DNA of 22,832 bases from an uncultured Thermomicrobiales bacterium (GTDB lineage: Bacteria; Chloroflexota; Chloroflexia; Thermomicrobiales; UBA6265): the NCBI GenBank assembly GCA_902806375.1, contig CADCWK010000277.1, positions 1-22,832 on the forward strand, given 5' to 3'. The notes beneath the pieces are model-generated. The model did not search any database, was not told the DNA's origin, and saw only the letters and a program-made list of their open reading frames with translations. This document shows, piece after piece, positions 7,000-14,927 of the stretch. Each line of letters begins with the position of its first letter. Within the stretch, counting starts at the first letter, position 1. The translations under genes were made by a program, and so were the position numbers.

Positions 7000-8460
7000 T
7001 CAGGTGTACGTGAAGTACGCCGTCGCGGTGCAGTCGATATCAGGGGTAACGCGGACCCAGTGGGCGCTGAAGCCGGCCGGGAACTCATGGTGCGTGTAGC
7101 CGCCGGGCTCGACGGTGTAGGAGGCGTACGGCGCCCACGACCCGTCGCCGAGGAAGTCCACCTCCACCCGGAACGTCACGGCGGCGTCGGCCTCGTGGAC
7201 GAGGTGCAGCACCTTGTGCTCGAAGCCCGTCATCAGGTACGGGTCGGACGGCTCATTGGCCGCGACGGCGTCTTTCCACCACGGCCCGCCCCAGCCCTTC
7301 GGCTTGCCGAACTGCCAGAGGTCGTCGGTCTTGCCGAACCAGAGGTTGCTCTGCGGCTCGCCCGCCCACAGGTTGCTGTCCCGGATCGGCGTCACCTGGT
7401 TGCCGGATAGCACCAGCATCCCGTTCCACGAGCAGAAGTCGGGGATGATCCGGAGGTGGGTCGAGATCGGCCGGACGCCCCAGGTCCTGCCGCCGTAGAC
7501 CAGCGGGGTCAGCTCGTAGAACATGTAGTGGCAGTCCATCAGGAACCGCTCGCTCTCGACCTCCCGGATCCGGGGCCACTCGGTCGTGAACATGTGGTCG
7601 AAGGTGTGGCTGGCCTTGGGCAGCCGGTACGTCCGCCACTCGCCGGCCGCGAACACCTTCAGGATCGCCGAGGCCCGGTCCCAGCCGGTCGCGAAGATCG
7701 CCTCGCCCATGTTGCTCCGGCCGGCGACCTCGACGAACGGCGCCCGCTCCAGCACGGTCCAGGTCGTCCCGTCCCACTCGGCCAGCCGGCCGTCCATGAC
7801 CTCGCCGAGGAAGTCGCGGTCCTCGTACGTGTTGTTCGCGACCACGACCCGGCCGGCGGCCGTGTGGCCGCCCTTGAAGTGACCGTAGGCGTCCGGCGAG
7901 ATGTCGAGCTCCGTCATCAGGTCGAACAGCTGGGTCACCGCCAGCGTGTGGACGTCGACCTCGAACAGCAACCCTTCCATGGACAGGAAATAGACCATGT
8001 TGTCCGGGTCGGTCAGGTGGCGCATGGTGGCGGTGAGGCGATGTTCGCCGAACTCCTGGATCGTGCGGACGTTGCCGTCGACGTCGATGACGTGCGGCCC
8101 CATGATCAGTTGCCGGGACGGCGCGTGGACCATCCGGTTGGCGTACGTGCCGACGATGCTCTCCGGGTGCAGGGTCCGGGTGAAGTCAGCGTCGATTGTC
8201 CAGAGGCCGGTCCCGCCGCCCGAGGGCGACAGGTGGGCGACGTAGGAGATCATCCAGAGCTTGCCGGCCCAGGGCATCAGGGCGCCGATGCCGGTCTCGG
8301 TCCGGGCCGCGTGGTCGTTCTCCCCCCGGACGGTCAGGTGCGGCATCACCCCGCTGATGGTCGTGGGCTGCGGGAGACCCGTCGTCGCCGGCACTGGCCG
8401 GGTCGGGGTGAGCGTCCCGACGCTGCTCGAACGACGGGTCGGAGCTGGGGCACTGGTCAT
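7000..8460 (-). CDS. Conserved-looking 486-residue protein of unknown function, last gene of the sugar cluster
   Basis: I do not recognise the family. The 486-residue product has no signal peptide or membrane segment. Its middle part alternates short beta-type stretches with Trp/Gly turns (LWMISYVAHLSPSGGGTGLWTID, HVIDVDGNVRTI, RLAEWDGTTWTVLERAP, AAGEWRTYRLPK), a pattern like a beta-propeller. The last about 70 residues, after EHKVLHLVHEADAAVTFRVEVDF, read like a separate beta-sandwich. A low-complexity Ser/Thr/Pro stretch fills residues 1-35. The start is secure: GGAGG lies seven bases before ATG 8460. It is co-directional with the permease gene upstream (8769-9671), but a 308-base spacer with a long inverted repeat separates them. 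Context suggests a role in handling the imported compound, for instance as a lyase, isomerase or sugar-binding propeller. That is inference only. Confidence 0.85.
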   Translation of the reverse strand: MTSAPAPTRRSSSVGTLTPTRPVPATTGLPQPTTISGVMPHLTVRGENDHAARTETGIGALMPWAGKLWMISYVAHLSPSGGGTGLWTIDADFTRTLHPESIVGTYANRMVHAPSRQLIMGPHVIDVDGNVRTIQEFGEHRLTATMRHLTDPDNMVYFLSMEGLLFEVDVHTLAVTQLFDLMTELDISPDAYGHFKGGHTAAGRVVVANNTYEDRDFLGEVMDGRLAEWDGTTWTVLERAPFVEVAGRSNMGEAIFATGWDRASAILKVFAAGEWRTYRLPKASHTFDHMFTTEWPRIREVESERFLMDCHYMFYELTPLVYGGRTWGVRPISTHLRIIPDFCSWNGMLVLSGNQVTPIRDSNLWAGEPQSNLWFGKTDDLWQFGKPKGWGGPWWKDAVAANEPSDPYLMTGFEHKVLHLVHEADAAVTFRVEVDFLGDGSWAPYASYTVEPGGYTHHEFPAGFSAHWVRVTPDIDCTATAYFTYT

Positions 8461-8554
8461 GAGGGAACCTCCGTGCAGTCGATCCGGCTGGGACGAACGG
8501 TCGGGAACAGTTGGTGATCGAACGGTTCAGACGATCGTCGGGCGTCACAGTGGC

Positions 8555-8750
8555 GAGCAGACCTCTCCCCCGGCCCCTCTCCGGCTCCCGGCTCGCTCCC
8601 ACCGCTTGCAGCGGCGTTCGGCTCACCGGTCCCAGAGAGGGGAGCATTGCCCGCAAGGACGCCCCGATCGCCACCCGTCTCCCCTCTCCGGGCGATGAGG
8701 AGCCGCAGCGACGAGTCGAGCCGGAGAGGGGCTGGGGGAGGGGTCTGCTC
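8555..8750. repeat. Long intercistronic inverted repeat, copy 1
   Basis: The 33-base outer arms 8555-8587 and 8718-8750 are inverted complements except at two positions, and both exceptions still allow G-U pairs in one transcript. The arms begin GAGCAGACCTCTCCCCC and end GGGGGAGGGGTCTGCTC. The interior holds smaller C-rich and G-rich stem segments. Bases 8681-8724 are identical over 44 bases to 21098-21141 in copy 3, and 8731-8750 to 21159-21178. The element fills most of the 308-base spacer between the second permease and the 486-residue gene. GC-rich repeats with CTCTCCCC arms occur between genes in many bacteria; here they look like a dispersed RNA-structure family. Confidence 0.85.
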
Positions 8751-8768
8751 GCTACCGGGGAGATTCGC

Positions 8769-9671
8769 CTACCCCTTCAACCCACTCCGGGCCAGGGCGG
8801 CGATGAACTGCCGCTGCAGCAGCAGGAAGACGATGATCACCGGCAGCACCGACGAGACCGCGCCGGCCATGATCAGCGCGGCGCTGAACCCGCCACCCTC
8901 GTCGATGTAGCGGGTCAGGCCGAGCGGGACGGTGAAGTTGGCCTCGGTCGTCAGCATGACCAGCGGCGTCTCGTAGTCGTTCCAGCTCCAGACGAAGGCC
9001 AGGATCGCCAGGGATGCCAGGGCCGGTTTGGCCAGTGGCAGGATGATCCGGGAGTAGATCTGGAACTCGGTCGCGCCGTCGACGCGGGCAGCGTCGGACA
9101 GGTCCCGCGGGATCGTCAGGAAGAACTGCCGGAGCAGGAACGTCCCGAAGACCGTGAAGATGCCCGGCAGGATCAGCGCCCAGAGCGTGTCGTAGATCCC
9201 GATCTCCCGGTAGAGGATGAAGCGGGGCACGAGCAGCATCTGGTGCGGGATGATCAGCGTCGCTACGTAGAGGACGAAGATCGCGTTGCGTCCCCGGAAC
9301 TCCATCCGGGCGAAGGCGTAGGCCGCCAGCGAGGCGGTGAACAGTTCCCCGACGACGCGGGCGACGGCGACGATCAGCGAGTTGCCGATGTACTTGGTCA
9401 GCGGGTAGTTGCCGGTCCAGACCTCGACGTAGTTGCCCCAGGTGACCGGCTCGGGGATCCAGCGGATCGGCAGCCGGAAGACGTCGATCTCCCGCTTGAG
9501 CGATGAGACGATCATCCAGGCGAACGGCGCGATGAACAGCAGCGCGATCGCCCACATCAGAAGCGTGATGACGGCCCAGCGGACTTTGGTGCCGCGGTCC
9601 ATGACCTCGGACTTCGATTCTCCCCGGCCACGGCGGGGCCACCGCGAACGGGGTGGGGCGATTGCGACCAT
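8769..9671 (-). CDS. Carbohydrate ABC transporter permease, MalG type (cluster 1)
   Basis: Predicted 300-residue inner-membrane subunit of a CUT1 sugar importer. About six hydrophobic segments are visible, starting with VITLLMWAIALLFIAPFAWMIV (about 34-55). The cytoplasmic EAA loop that docks on the ATPase is DAARVDGATEFQIYSRIILPL (about 193-213), and the protein ends ARSGLKG, typical of the MalG branch. ATG 9671 is preceded by AGGAGG eight bases upstream, and the stop of the other permease lies inside that ribosome binding site, 12 bases before the start, so translation is probably coupled. The extra about 25 basic residues before the first membrane segment are somewhat long. No transport ATPase gene accompanies it. 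Confidence 0.95.
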   Translation of the reverse strand: MVAIAPPRSRWPRRGRGESKSEVMDRGTKVRWAVITLLMWAIALLFIAPFAWMIVSSLKREIDVFRLPIRWIPEPVTWGNYVEVWTGNYPLTKYIGNSLIVAVARVVGELFTASLAAYAFARMEFRGRNAIFVLYVATLIIPHQMLLVPRFILYREIGIYDTLWALILPGIFTVFGTFLLRQFFLTIPRDLSDAARVDGATEFQIYSRIILPLAKPALASLAILAFVWSWNDYETPLVMLTTEANFTVPLGLTRYIDEGGGFSAALIMAGAVSSVLPVIIVFLLLQRQFIAALARSGLKG

Positions 9672-9683
9672 CGGGTGGCCCTC

Positions 9684-10643
9684 CTATTCGTAGTGGACCA
9701 TCCGGCGCTGGACACGCCAGAGGAACAGGGTCAGCAGCAGCACGCCGGCGAACATCACCCATGACAGGGCGGCCGCGTAGCCGAAGCGGTAGAACTCGAA
9801 GCCGTTCTGGTAGACGTAGTACGACAGCACCGTTGTCGCCCGGCCGGGGCCACCCTCGGTCATCAGGTTGATCAGGCCAAAGGACTGCGACGCGCCGATG
9901 AAGCCGGTCACGAGCAGGAAGAACGTCGTCGGCGTCAGCAGCGGGAGCGTGATGGACTTGAACCGTTCCCACGAGGAGGCGCCGTCGAGGTTGGCGGCGT
10001 CGTAGAGGTCGGGCGAGATGTCCTGCAGGGCGGCGAGGTAGATGATCGACGCGTAGCCGGCCCCGGCCCAGACCGCGATGATGACCAGGGCGGGCATGGC
10101 CCAGTCCGACGACGCCAGCCAGGCCGGCGGGTTCTCGATCCCGAGGTTGCGCAGCCCTCCGTTGAGCGGGCTGTAGCGCGGGTGGTAGAGCAGCAGCCAG
10201 ACGGCGCCGATCGCGACGGTGTTGGTGATGAACGGGATGAAGAAGACCAGGCGCAGGATCGTCCGGCCGGGGATCGGCCCGTTGAGCGCCATCGCCACGC
10301 CCAGCCCGGCGGCCGTCGTCAGTGGCACGCTGAAGCCAACGTAGACCAGCGTGTTCCGGGCGCTGCCCCAGAAGTTGGCGTCGCGGACCAGTTCGGTGAA
10401 GTTGCCGAAGCCGATCCAGTCGATGCCGTCGATGCCGGAGATGACATCCCAGTCGGCGAAGGAGACGGCGAGGGCGAAGGCGAGCGGCAGGAGGGTGAAG
10501 ATGGCGAAGCCGAGCAGGTTGGGCAGGATGAAGAGGTAGCCCTGCCAGGATCCCGGCCGGAGCGAGCGGCGCTTCGTCCGCTCGCCCACGACCGGTACCC
10601 GCTGGCCGGGGATGTCGATGATGTCGGTTCCCTGGGTGGCCAT
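9684..10643 (-). CDS. Carbohydrate ABC transporter permease, MalF/UgpA type (cluster 1)
   Basis: Predicted 319-residue inner-membrane subunit pairing with the next gene. The first membrane segment is GYLFILPNLLGFAIFTLLPLAFALAVSF (about 35-62), five more follow, and the EAA loop is DAANLDGASSWERFKSITLPL (about 215-235). ATG 10643 has AGGAGG five bases upstream; the longer open frame to 10829 runs into the repeat and is discarded. The gene follows the binding-protein gene after a 375-base spacer filled by a long inverted repeat, and its stop lies in the ribosome binding site of the second permease. Confidence 0.95.
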   Translation of the reverse strand: MATQGTDIIDIPGQRVPVVGERTKRRSLRPGSWQGYLFILPNLLGFAIFTLLPLAFALAVSFADWDVISGIDGIDWIGFGNFTELVRDANFWGSARNTLVYVGFSVPLTTAAGLGVAMALNGPIPGRTILRLVFFIPFITNTVAIGAVWLLLYHPRYSPLNGGLRNLGIENPPAWLASSDWAMPALVIIAVWAGAGYASIIYLAALQDISPDLYDAANLDGASSWERFKSITLPLLTPTTFFLLVTGFIGASQSFGLINLMTEGGPGRATTVLSYYVYQNGFEFYRFGYAAALSWVMFAGVLLLTLFLWRVQRRMVHYE

Positions 10644-10699
10644 CGGGCCCTCCTGCGACGGGGTTGTTACGGGTCTGTCAGGGCGGAATGGCTGACCCG

Positions 10700-10981
10700 G
10701 AGCAGTCCCCACCCCCGGCCCCTCCCCGGCTCCCCGTCGCGCTCCAATCGGCTGAAGCCGACCGTCGGCTGCAACGGGTCCCAGGGAGGGGAGACGCCCA
10801 GAGATCGGGCAGGTCTCCATCCAGCACATGACGGGTGACAGATCACCAGAGCGGTGCTCGTACGAGACGCCCCTCGCCGACGAGACGGTCTGCTCCCTCC
10901 CCGGGACCGGTGAGCCGACCGCGACCGCAGGTCGGGTGAGCGATCCGGGAGCCGGGGAGGGGCTGGGGGTGGGGACCGCTC
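10700..10981. repeat. Long intercistronic inverted repeat between binding protein and permease, copy 2
   Basis: The 35-base arms 10700-10734 and 10947-10981 are inverted complements with two differences, both compatible with G-U pairing. Arms start GAGCAGTCCCCACCCCC and end GGGGGTGGGGACCGCTC. The interior has smaller stems, for example CGGCTGAAGCCG near 10750. The element fills the spacer between the stop of the binding-protein gene (11019) and the first permease (10643), on the minus-strand transcript. Arms resemble those of copies 1 and 3 but differ in detail, so it is a diverged member. It could stop or protect RNA so that more binding protein than permease is made, as REP sequences do between malE and malF in E. 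coli. That function is inference. Confidence 0.85.
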
Positions 10982-11018
10982 GCCACCCCCAGCCCCAAGA
11001 TCGCGCCGCGCCGCCGGG

Positions 11019-12332
11019 CTACCCCGCGCTGGCGATGGCGGCGTCAGCCTGCTGCTTGATGCTGGTCAGCGTCTCGTCCAGCTCTGTCTCACCGATCAGG
11101 AAGCGGTCGGTCTCGGCCTGCCAGATCTGGGCGATCTGGGAGATCCCGCTCGTCTCGGTGTCGGTGGGATAGCGGAGGTCCGGGGCGAACAGCACCCGGC
11201 GGAACGCCTCGACGTCGTAGAGGGTCTCGCGGTCGGGCCCGAGGATGCCCTCGACGATCGCGTCCTCGCTGGTGCCGGGGAAGGCCGGGATCTTGCCGCC
11301 GCGGAGCAGATAGGCTGCGCCGTCCGTCAGCCAGTACCGGATGAACGTCCAGGCGGCGTCCGGCTGCCGGGCCTGGCTGTTCATCAGGATCCAGTTGTTC
11401 AGCCCGCCGAGATTCCATGGCTCGGCGACATCGGCCGGCGTTGGGGTCGGCGCGAACGTCGTCACGAAGTCGTGCGGGTACTCCTCCATGTCATTGACGT
11501 AGCGGAGCGAGAAGGCTGCGGTACTCCAGAGCGCCACCTGCTCGGTCAGGAACGGGGTCTGGGCGTAGGCGCGCAGGTCCTGGGCGAGGACGTCCGACCA
11601 CGGGAAGGCCGACCCGGAGTCGATCATCGCGCGCTGGCGCTCGAGCTGCGCGCGGAAGGCGGGGTCATCGAAGTTCGACGACGTACCGTCCTCCTTGTAC
11701 CAGTAGTTCGGCCCGAGCCGGGTCCGGGGCTCGTCCGGGACGGCGAACGTGCCGTAGACGGAGTCGGACGATAGCGTCTCGGCCATGGTCTGAAACTCGT
11801 CGAAGGTCCAGTTCTCGGGCAGGGTCAGCCCGGCCTCCTCCAGCAACCGCTGGTTGGCGAGGATGAAGCCCAGTTCGGCCGTCGTCGGCAGGGAGGTATA
11901 GACGCCGTCGGCGGTGGTGACGCCGTCGGTCGTGCTGGCCCAGTCCATCACGGCCTTGTCCTGCGCCATGTATGGGGCCAGGTCGGTCGCCGCGCCGGCA
12001 CCGGTCCGCTGCGCCAGCCGTGGCAGGGCGTAGGTGAAGTAGACGTCGATCGGCGTGCCGCCCTGGAGGGCGGTGTCGAGTTGGGTGTTGCCCGTGTCAT
12101 CGTTGACGTAACGCGTGTAGTTGACGCCGATGTCCGGGTGGGCGACCTGGAACGCGTCGATAAGGTCCTGAGGACCGTTCTCGGCTGGGACACCGCCCCA
12201 GACCTCGATCGTCGTCGTGGCCTGCCGGGCCGAGGTCCGGGCCGGGAAGGCGGTCCGGGTGAGGGCGGCTCCGGCGGCCATCGCCGTGGCGCCACCGATG
12301 GCCTGTCGTCGGGAGAAACGGGTCGTTGTCAT
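11019..12332 (-). CDS. Extracellular sugar-binding protein, probable Tat substrate (cluster 1)
   Basis: Predicted 437-residue solute-binding protein of family 1 (SBP_bac_1/MalE-like), delivering a carbohydrate to the adjacent permeases. The N-terminus MTTTRFSRRQAIGGATAM has twin arginines (residues 8-9) before a mild hydrophobic stretch, so export through the Tat pathway is likely. There is no lipobox cysteine, although a diderm or monoderm anchor cannot be judged. The mature part begins near TTTIEVWGGVPAENGPQDLIDAFQ, a standard opening of the family, and WNLGGLNNWILMNSQARQPDAAWTFIRYW is the usual late motif. ATG 12332 is preferred because AGGAG ends nine bases upstream; the in-frame ATG at 12341 directly abuts that site. 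It lies 131 bases after the oxidoreductase stop, with a stem-loop between, and is followed by the copy 2 repeat. Confidence 0.93.
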   Translation of the reverse strand: MTTTRFSRRQAIGGATAMAAGAALTRTAFPARTSARQATTTIEVWGGVPAENGPQDLIDAFQVAHPDIGVNYTRYVNDDTGNTQLDTALQGGTPIDVYFTYALPRLAQRTGAGAATDLAPYMAQDKAVMDWASTTDGVTTADGVYTSLPTTAELGFILANQRLLEEAGLTLPENWTFDEFQTMAETLSSDSVYGTFAVPDEPRTRLGPNYWYKEDGTSSNFDDPAFRAQLERQRAMIDSGSAFPWSDVLAQDLRAYAQTPFLTEQVALWSTAAFSLRYVNDMEEYPHDFVTTFAPTPTPADVAEPWNLGGLNNWILMNSQARQPDAAWTFIRYWLTDGAAYLLRGGKIPAFPGTSEDAIVEGILGPDRETLYDVEAFRRVLFAPDLRYPTDTETSGISQIAQIWQAETDRFLIGETELDETLTSIKQQADAAIASAG

Positions 12333-12435
12333 CTTCGACATCTCCTGGTGTTTCTGGGGTCACCGGCGTCGGCAACCTGCGACGGGACTCTTCCGGGCCC
12401 GGCCGAGAGGCTGAGCCTGAAATTCAGGGTTGGGT

Positions 12436-12457
12436 GGGGCGACGTCGACGCCGCCCC
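12436..12457 (-). other. Stem-loop between oxidoreductase and binding-protein genes
   Basis: GGGGCG and CGCCCC enclose the palindrome CGTCGACG, so 22 bases are self-complementary apart from one A/C mismatch. On the minus strand it starts seven bases after the oxidoreductase stop and ends about 100 bases before the binding-protein start. It may be an internal attenuator or RNA-processing stem. There is no T-run. A short dyad CCTGAA-A-TTCAGG lies just beyond it at 12416-12428. Confidence 0.45.
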
Positions 12458-12463
12458 GGTGGG

Positions 12464-14836
12464 TCACTCAGCGTAGACCCGGGCCTCGACCAGCCGGGCG
12501 GTCGCGCCGCCATTGGTCGCGGTGACGGTCACGCGGACGGCACTGGTCTCCTGGGGAGCGAAGGTGTGGACGCGGCGACGCTGGACGTTGCCGGCGACGG
12601 TCTCGACCGTTCGCCAGCTGTCCGTCGCCGGGTCGCAGAGGGCGATCTCGTAGTCACGGGCGATCAGCGGGAACTGCCCCTCCCAGACCCAGCCGCTGAG
12701 CTGGGAGTCGAAGGTGAGTTCCACCCGGCCGGCGGTGATCGTCGCCGGCCAGTGCAGGTCGACCCACTGCGGCAGCGGCTGGGCCGGGTCCGAGATCCAG
12801 ACGTTGGTCCCGACCTCGGGCCGGGTCACGCCGCTGGTGATGTTGGCCGCGCCGTAGGGTCGGCTGGCCGGAGAGACGTCGGTGTGGAGGGTGCCGTGCA
12901 GCCAGCGCCAGTATCCAAGTTCCGGGTCCCAGCGGGCGGCCTGCGTGCCGGGTGGTTCCTGGCTGGAACTCAGCCACGCCACGTCCGGCAGCGCCTCGAG
13001 GACCAGGGCGACCGGCTGGCCGGGCCGGACGGTAATTGGATTGTCCGGCGCGAACCGCACCGTCTTGTCGCCGGGCACGACCGTCGCGGTGAGCGTCGCC
13101 AGTCGGGTCGCCGTGTCGCCCAGGCTACGGAGATCGCGCAGGTGGTCGGCCTGGTGGATGTGCAGGGTGGCGGTCACGTCCTCGGACCGGTCCGACCGGA
13201 GCCGGAGCGTGATCGCGTCGAGCCGGTCGGCGCTGAGGACGAACAACTGCGCCAGTGGGTGCTCGACCGGGACGACCTTGAGGACGGGCGTCCGGCGCTC
13301 GGCGATCAGCCCATTGTGCTCGGAGGCGCTCAGGCCGGTGTCCTCCCAGCCCAGGGCGTCGCTGCCGTCGTCGTCCAGCATGAGGGTCGCTTCGGACGAC
13401 GCCGCCGCGACCACCCCGGCCTGGAGCGTGAGGTCGTCCGGGTCGGCGTTGCGGTGGCGGGGGATGTAGGCGCCCTGCCGGAGCAGGGCCTGCTGGGTCT
13501 CGGCGACGGTCACTGGGTCCTCGGCGACGGCCCGGGGCGTCCGGCCGTGGGCGATGGCGACCGCGGCCGCCGTGCCGGACGCCTCACCGATCGCGGCGCA
13601 GGTCTTCATGACGCGGGTCGAACCGTGGGCGACGTGGGTCTGGCTGATGTCGCGCCCGGTCAGGACGAGGTTGCTGACGGTCCGACTGTAGAGCGAGCGG
13701 AGGGGGATGCCGTAGAGACCGGGCAGGGGCGGCTGGGTGCAGGGCCGGTCAGGTGAGTAGACGCCGTCCGGCGCGTGCAGGTCGATCGGCCAGCCGCCGT
13801 AGGTGACGGTGTCGGCCGGCACGGCGTTCAACCCGGCGAGGATGTCGCCCTCGGTCAGGATGTGGTCGCCCTCGAACCGGCGGCTCTCGCGCTTGCCGGG
13901 CGTGTGGCCGACCCAGTCCATCGCCCAGTTCGCGGCCCGCTCGCGGACGCCAGGCACAGTGCAGTGGTTCTTGATGTGGTCCCAGACGCCGAAGACGGCG
14001 GCGTGGAGTTCCCGCCGGATCGTGTCGTTGTCGGCGATCGTATCGAGGCGACCGCCCCATTCCAGCCACCAGTAGCCGCTCTCGAACTGCTCGTGGAAGC
14101 GGAACGGCAGCGACTCCTCGTCCGGGAAGGTGTGCGCCCAGGCTGGCGGGATGAACGGGACCGGCCGGCCGACGTCGCGGGCGGCGAACATGATCGTCGA
14201 GCCGAGGACGATGTCGTCGGCCTCCTCGGGCGCCCAGTTCTCGCCGAACTCGACCCGCGCCTCGCGGCCGTAGCGGAACGGCGCCCCGGCCTGGAGGGCG
14301 ACGAAGCCGTCCCCGGTCGCGTCGATCACCATCTCCGGCACGAAGCGGAAGACGGCCTCGCTACCCTGCTGGGCGGCGACGAGGGCGGTGACGCGCTGCG
14401 CGTACCCGTCGCGGGTGTCCGGCGCCGTCTCGACGCCGATCACCCGGGTATCGAGGAACAGACGCAGGTTGGGCTCGTCGTTGACCTTCTCGGCCAGGAC
14501 GACGTCCCACATCGGGTAGTGCTGGCCGTTGACCTGCCTGAGACCGTACGACCGCGCCCGGACGTCAAGGAAGATCTCCTCGATCAGGCCGGTCTCGCGG
14601 GCGTCGCGGTTGGTGCCGTGCTGGGAGGCACCGACGGGATGGACGCGGATCTCGCTGGAGCTGTTGCCGCCCAGCACCGGGCGCTCCTGGACGAGCGCGA
14701 CCTGGACACCCCGGCGGGCGGCGGCGATCGCGGCGCAGAGCCCTGAGAGGCCGCCTCCGACGACGACGAGCGGGATCGCGATCTCCTGGGTGATGGTCAC
14801 GGCAGCGGTCGCGGGCCGATCAGTGGTCTGGGTCAT
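12464..14836 (-). CDS. FAD-dependent oxidoreductase (PF12831-like) with long C-terminal extension
   Basis: Predicted 790-residue flavoprotein. The dinucleotide-binding motif is VVVGGGLSGLCAAIAAARRG (glycines 27, 28, 29, 32), followed by the family-typical LGGNSSSEIRVHPVGASQHG. VIDATGDGFVALQAGA and, further on, SNLVLTGRDISQTHVAHGSTRVMKTCAAIGEASGTAA complete the FAD fold of the FAD_oxidored group. The flavin part ends near residue 480. The remaining about 300 residues carry beta-rich segments, the last about 130 of which (ANITSGVTRPEVGTNVWISD, VDLHWPATITAGRVELTFDSQL, TSAVRVTVTATNG) read like a discoidin-type (F5/8C) carbohydrate-binding sandwich. No signal peptide is seen. The reaction is probably oxidation of the imported sugar or a glycosylated compound; the substrate is unknown. 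Start ATG 14836 has GGGGAGG three bases upstream; upstream codons to 14947 lack a site. It follows the LacI-type gene by 91 bases. Confidence 0.9.
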   Translation of the reverse strand: MTQTTDRPATAAVTITQEIAIPLVVVGGGLSGLCAAIAAARRGVQVALVQERPVLGGNSSSEIRVHPVGASQHGTNRDARETGLIEEIFLDVRARSYGLRQVNGQHYPMWDVVLAEKVNDEPNLRLFLDTRVIGVETAPDTRDGYAQRVTALVAAQQGSEAVFRFVPEMVIDATGDGFVALQAGAPFRYGREARVEFGENWAPEEADDIVLGSTIMFAARDVGRPVPFIPPAWAHTFPDEESLPFRFHEQFESGYWWLEWGGRLDTIADNDTIRRELHAAVFGVWDHIKNHCTVPGVRERAANWAMDWVGHTPGKRESRRFEGDHILTEGDILAGLNAVPADTVTYGGWPIDLHAPDGVYSPDRPCTQPPLPGLYGIPLRSLYSRTVSNLVLTGRDISQTHVAHGSTRVMKTCAAIGEASGTAAAVAIAHGRTPRAVAEDPVTVAETQQALLRQGAYIPRHRNADPDDLTLQAGVVAAASSEATLMLDDDGSDALGWEDTGLSASEHNGLIAERRTPVLKVVPVEHPLAQLFVLSADRLDAITLRLRSDRSEDVTATLHIHQADHLRDLRSLGDTATRLATLTATVVPGDKTVRFAPDNPITVRPGQPVALVLEALPDVAWLSSSQEPPGTQAARWDPELGYWRWLHGTLHTDVSPASRPYGAANITSGVTRPEVGTNVWISDPAQPLPQWVDLHWPATITAGRVELTFDSQLSGWVWEGQFPLIARDYEIALCDPATDSWRTVETVAGNVQRRRVHTFAPQETSAVRVTVTATNGGATARLVEARVYAE

Positions 14837-14902
14837 GGTCCTCCCCTTCGAGGGTACGGTGCGGGTGGCTGAAGGGTTATCGTCCGTAGGCGGACTGGCC
14901 CG

Positions 14903-14917
14903 GCGGGTGTGGCCCGC
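14903..14917 (-). other. Short stem-loop after the LacI-type gene
   Basis: GCGGG (14903-14907) and CCCGC (14913-14917) form a five-base stem with loop TGTGG, 10 bases after the stop of the minus-strand LacI-type gene. A second small one, GTCCG/CGGAC, lies at 14882-14895. Both are weak and have no T-run. They could reduce read-through from the regulator into the oxidoreductase gene, or be chance in GC-rich sequence. Confidence 0.25.
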
Positions 14918-14927
14918 GAGGGGCGAA

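Noticed and set aside
7456..8517. 353-residue plus-strand frame opposite the 486-residue gene
   Set aside because: Arg/Val/Asp-rich composition, no ribosome binding site of note, while the minus-strand gene has GGAGG at correct spacing.
8511..9506. 331-residue plus-strand frame across repeat copy 1 and the permease
   Set aside because: It reads through the inverted repeat and antisense to a certain permease; composition is charged and repetitive.
12333..12341. ATG at 12341 as start of the cluster 1 binding protein
   Set aside because: It directly abuts the AGGAG site, leaving no spacer; ATG 12332 has a nine-base spacer.
12326..13756. 476-residue plus-strand frame opposite the FAD oxidoreductase
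   Set aside because: Shadow of a gene with unmistakable FAD motifs.
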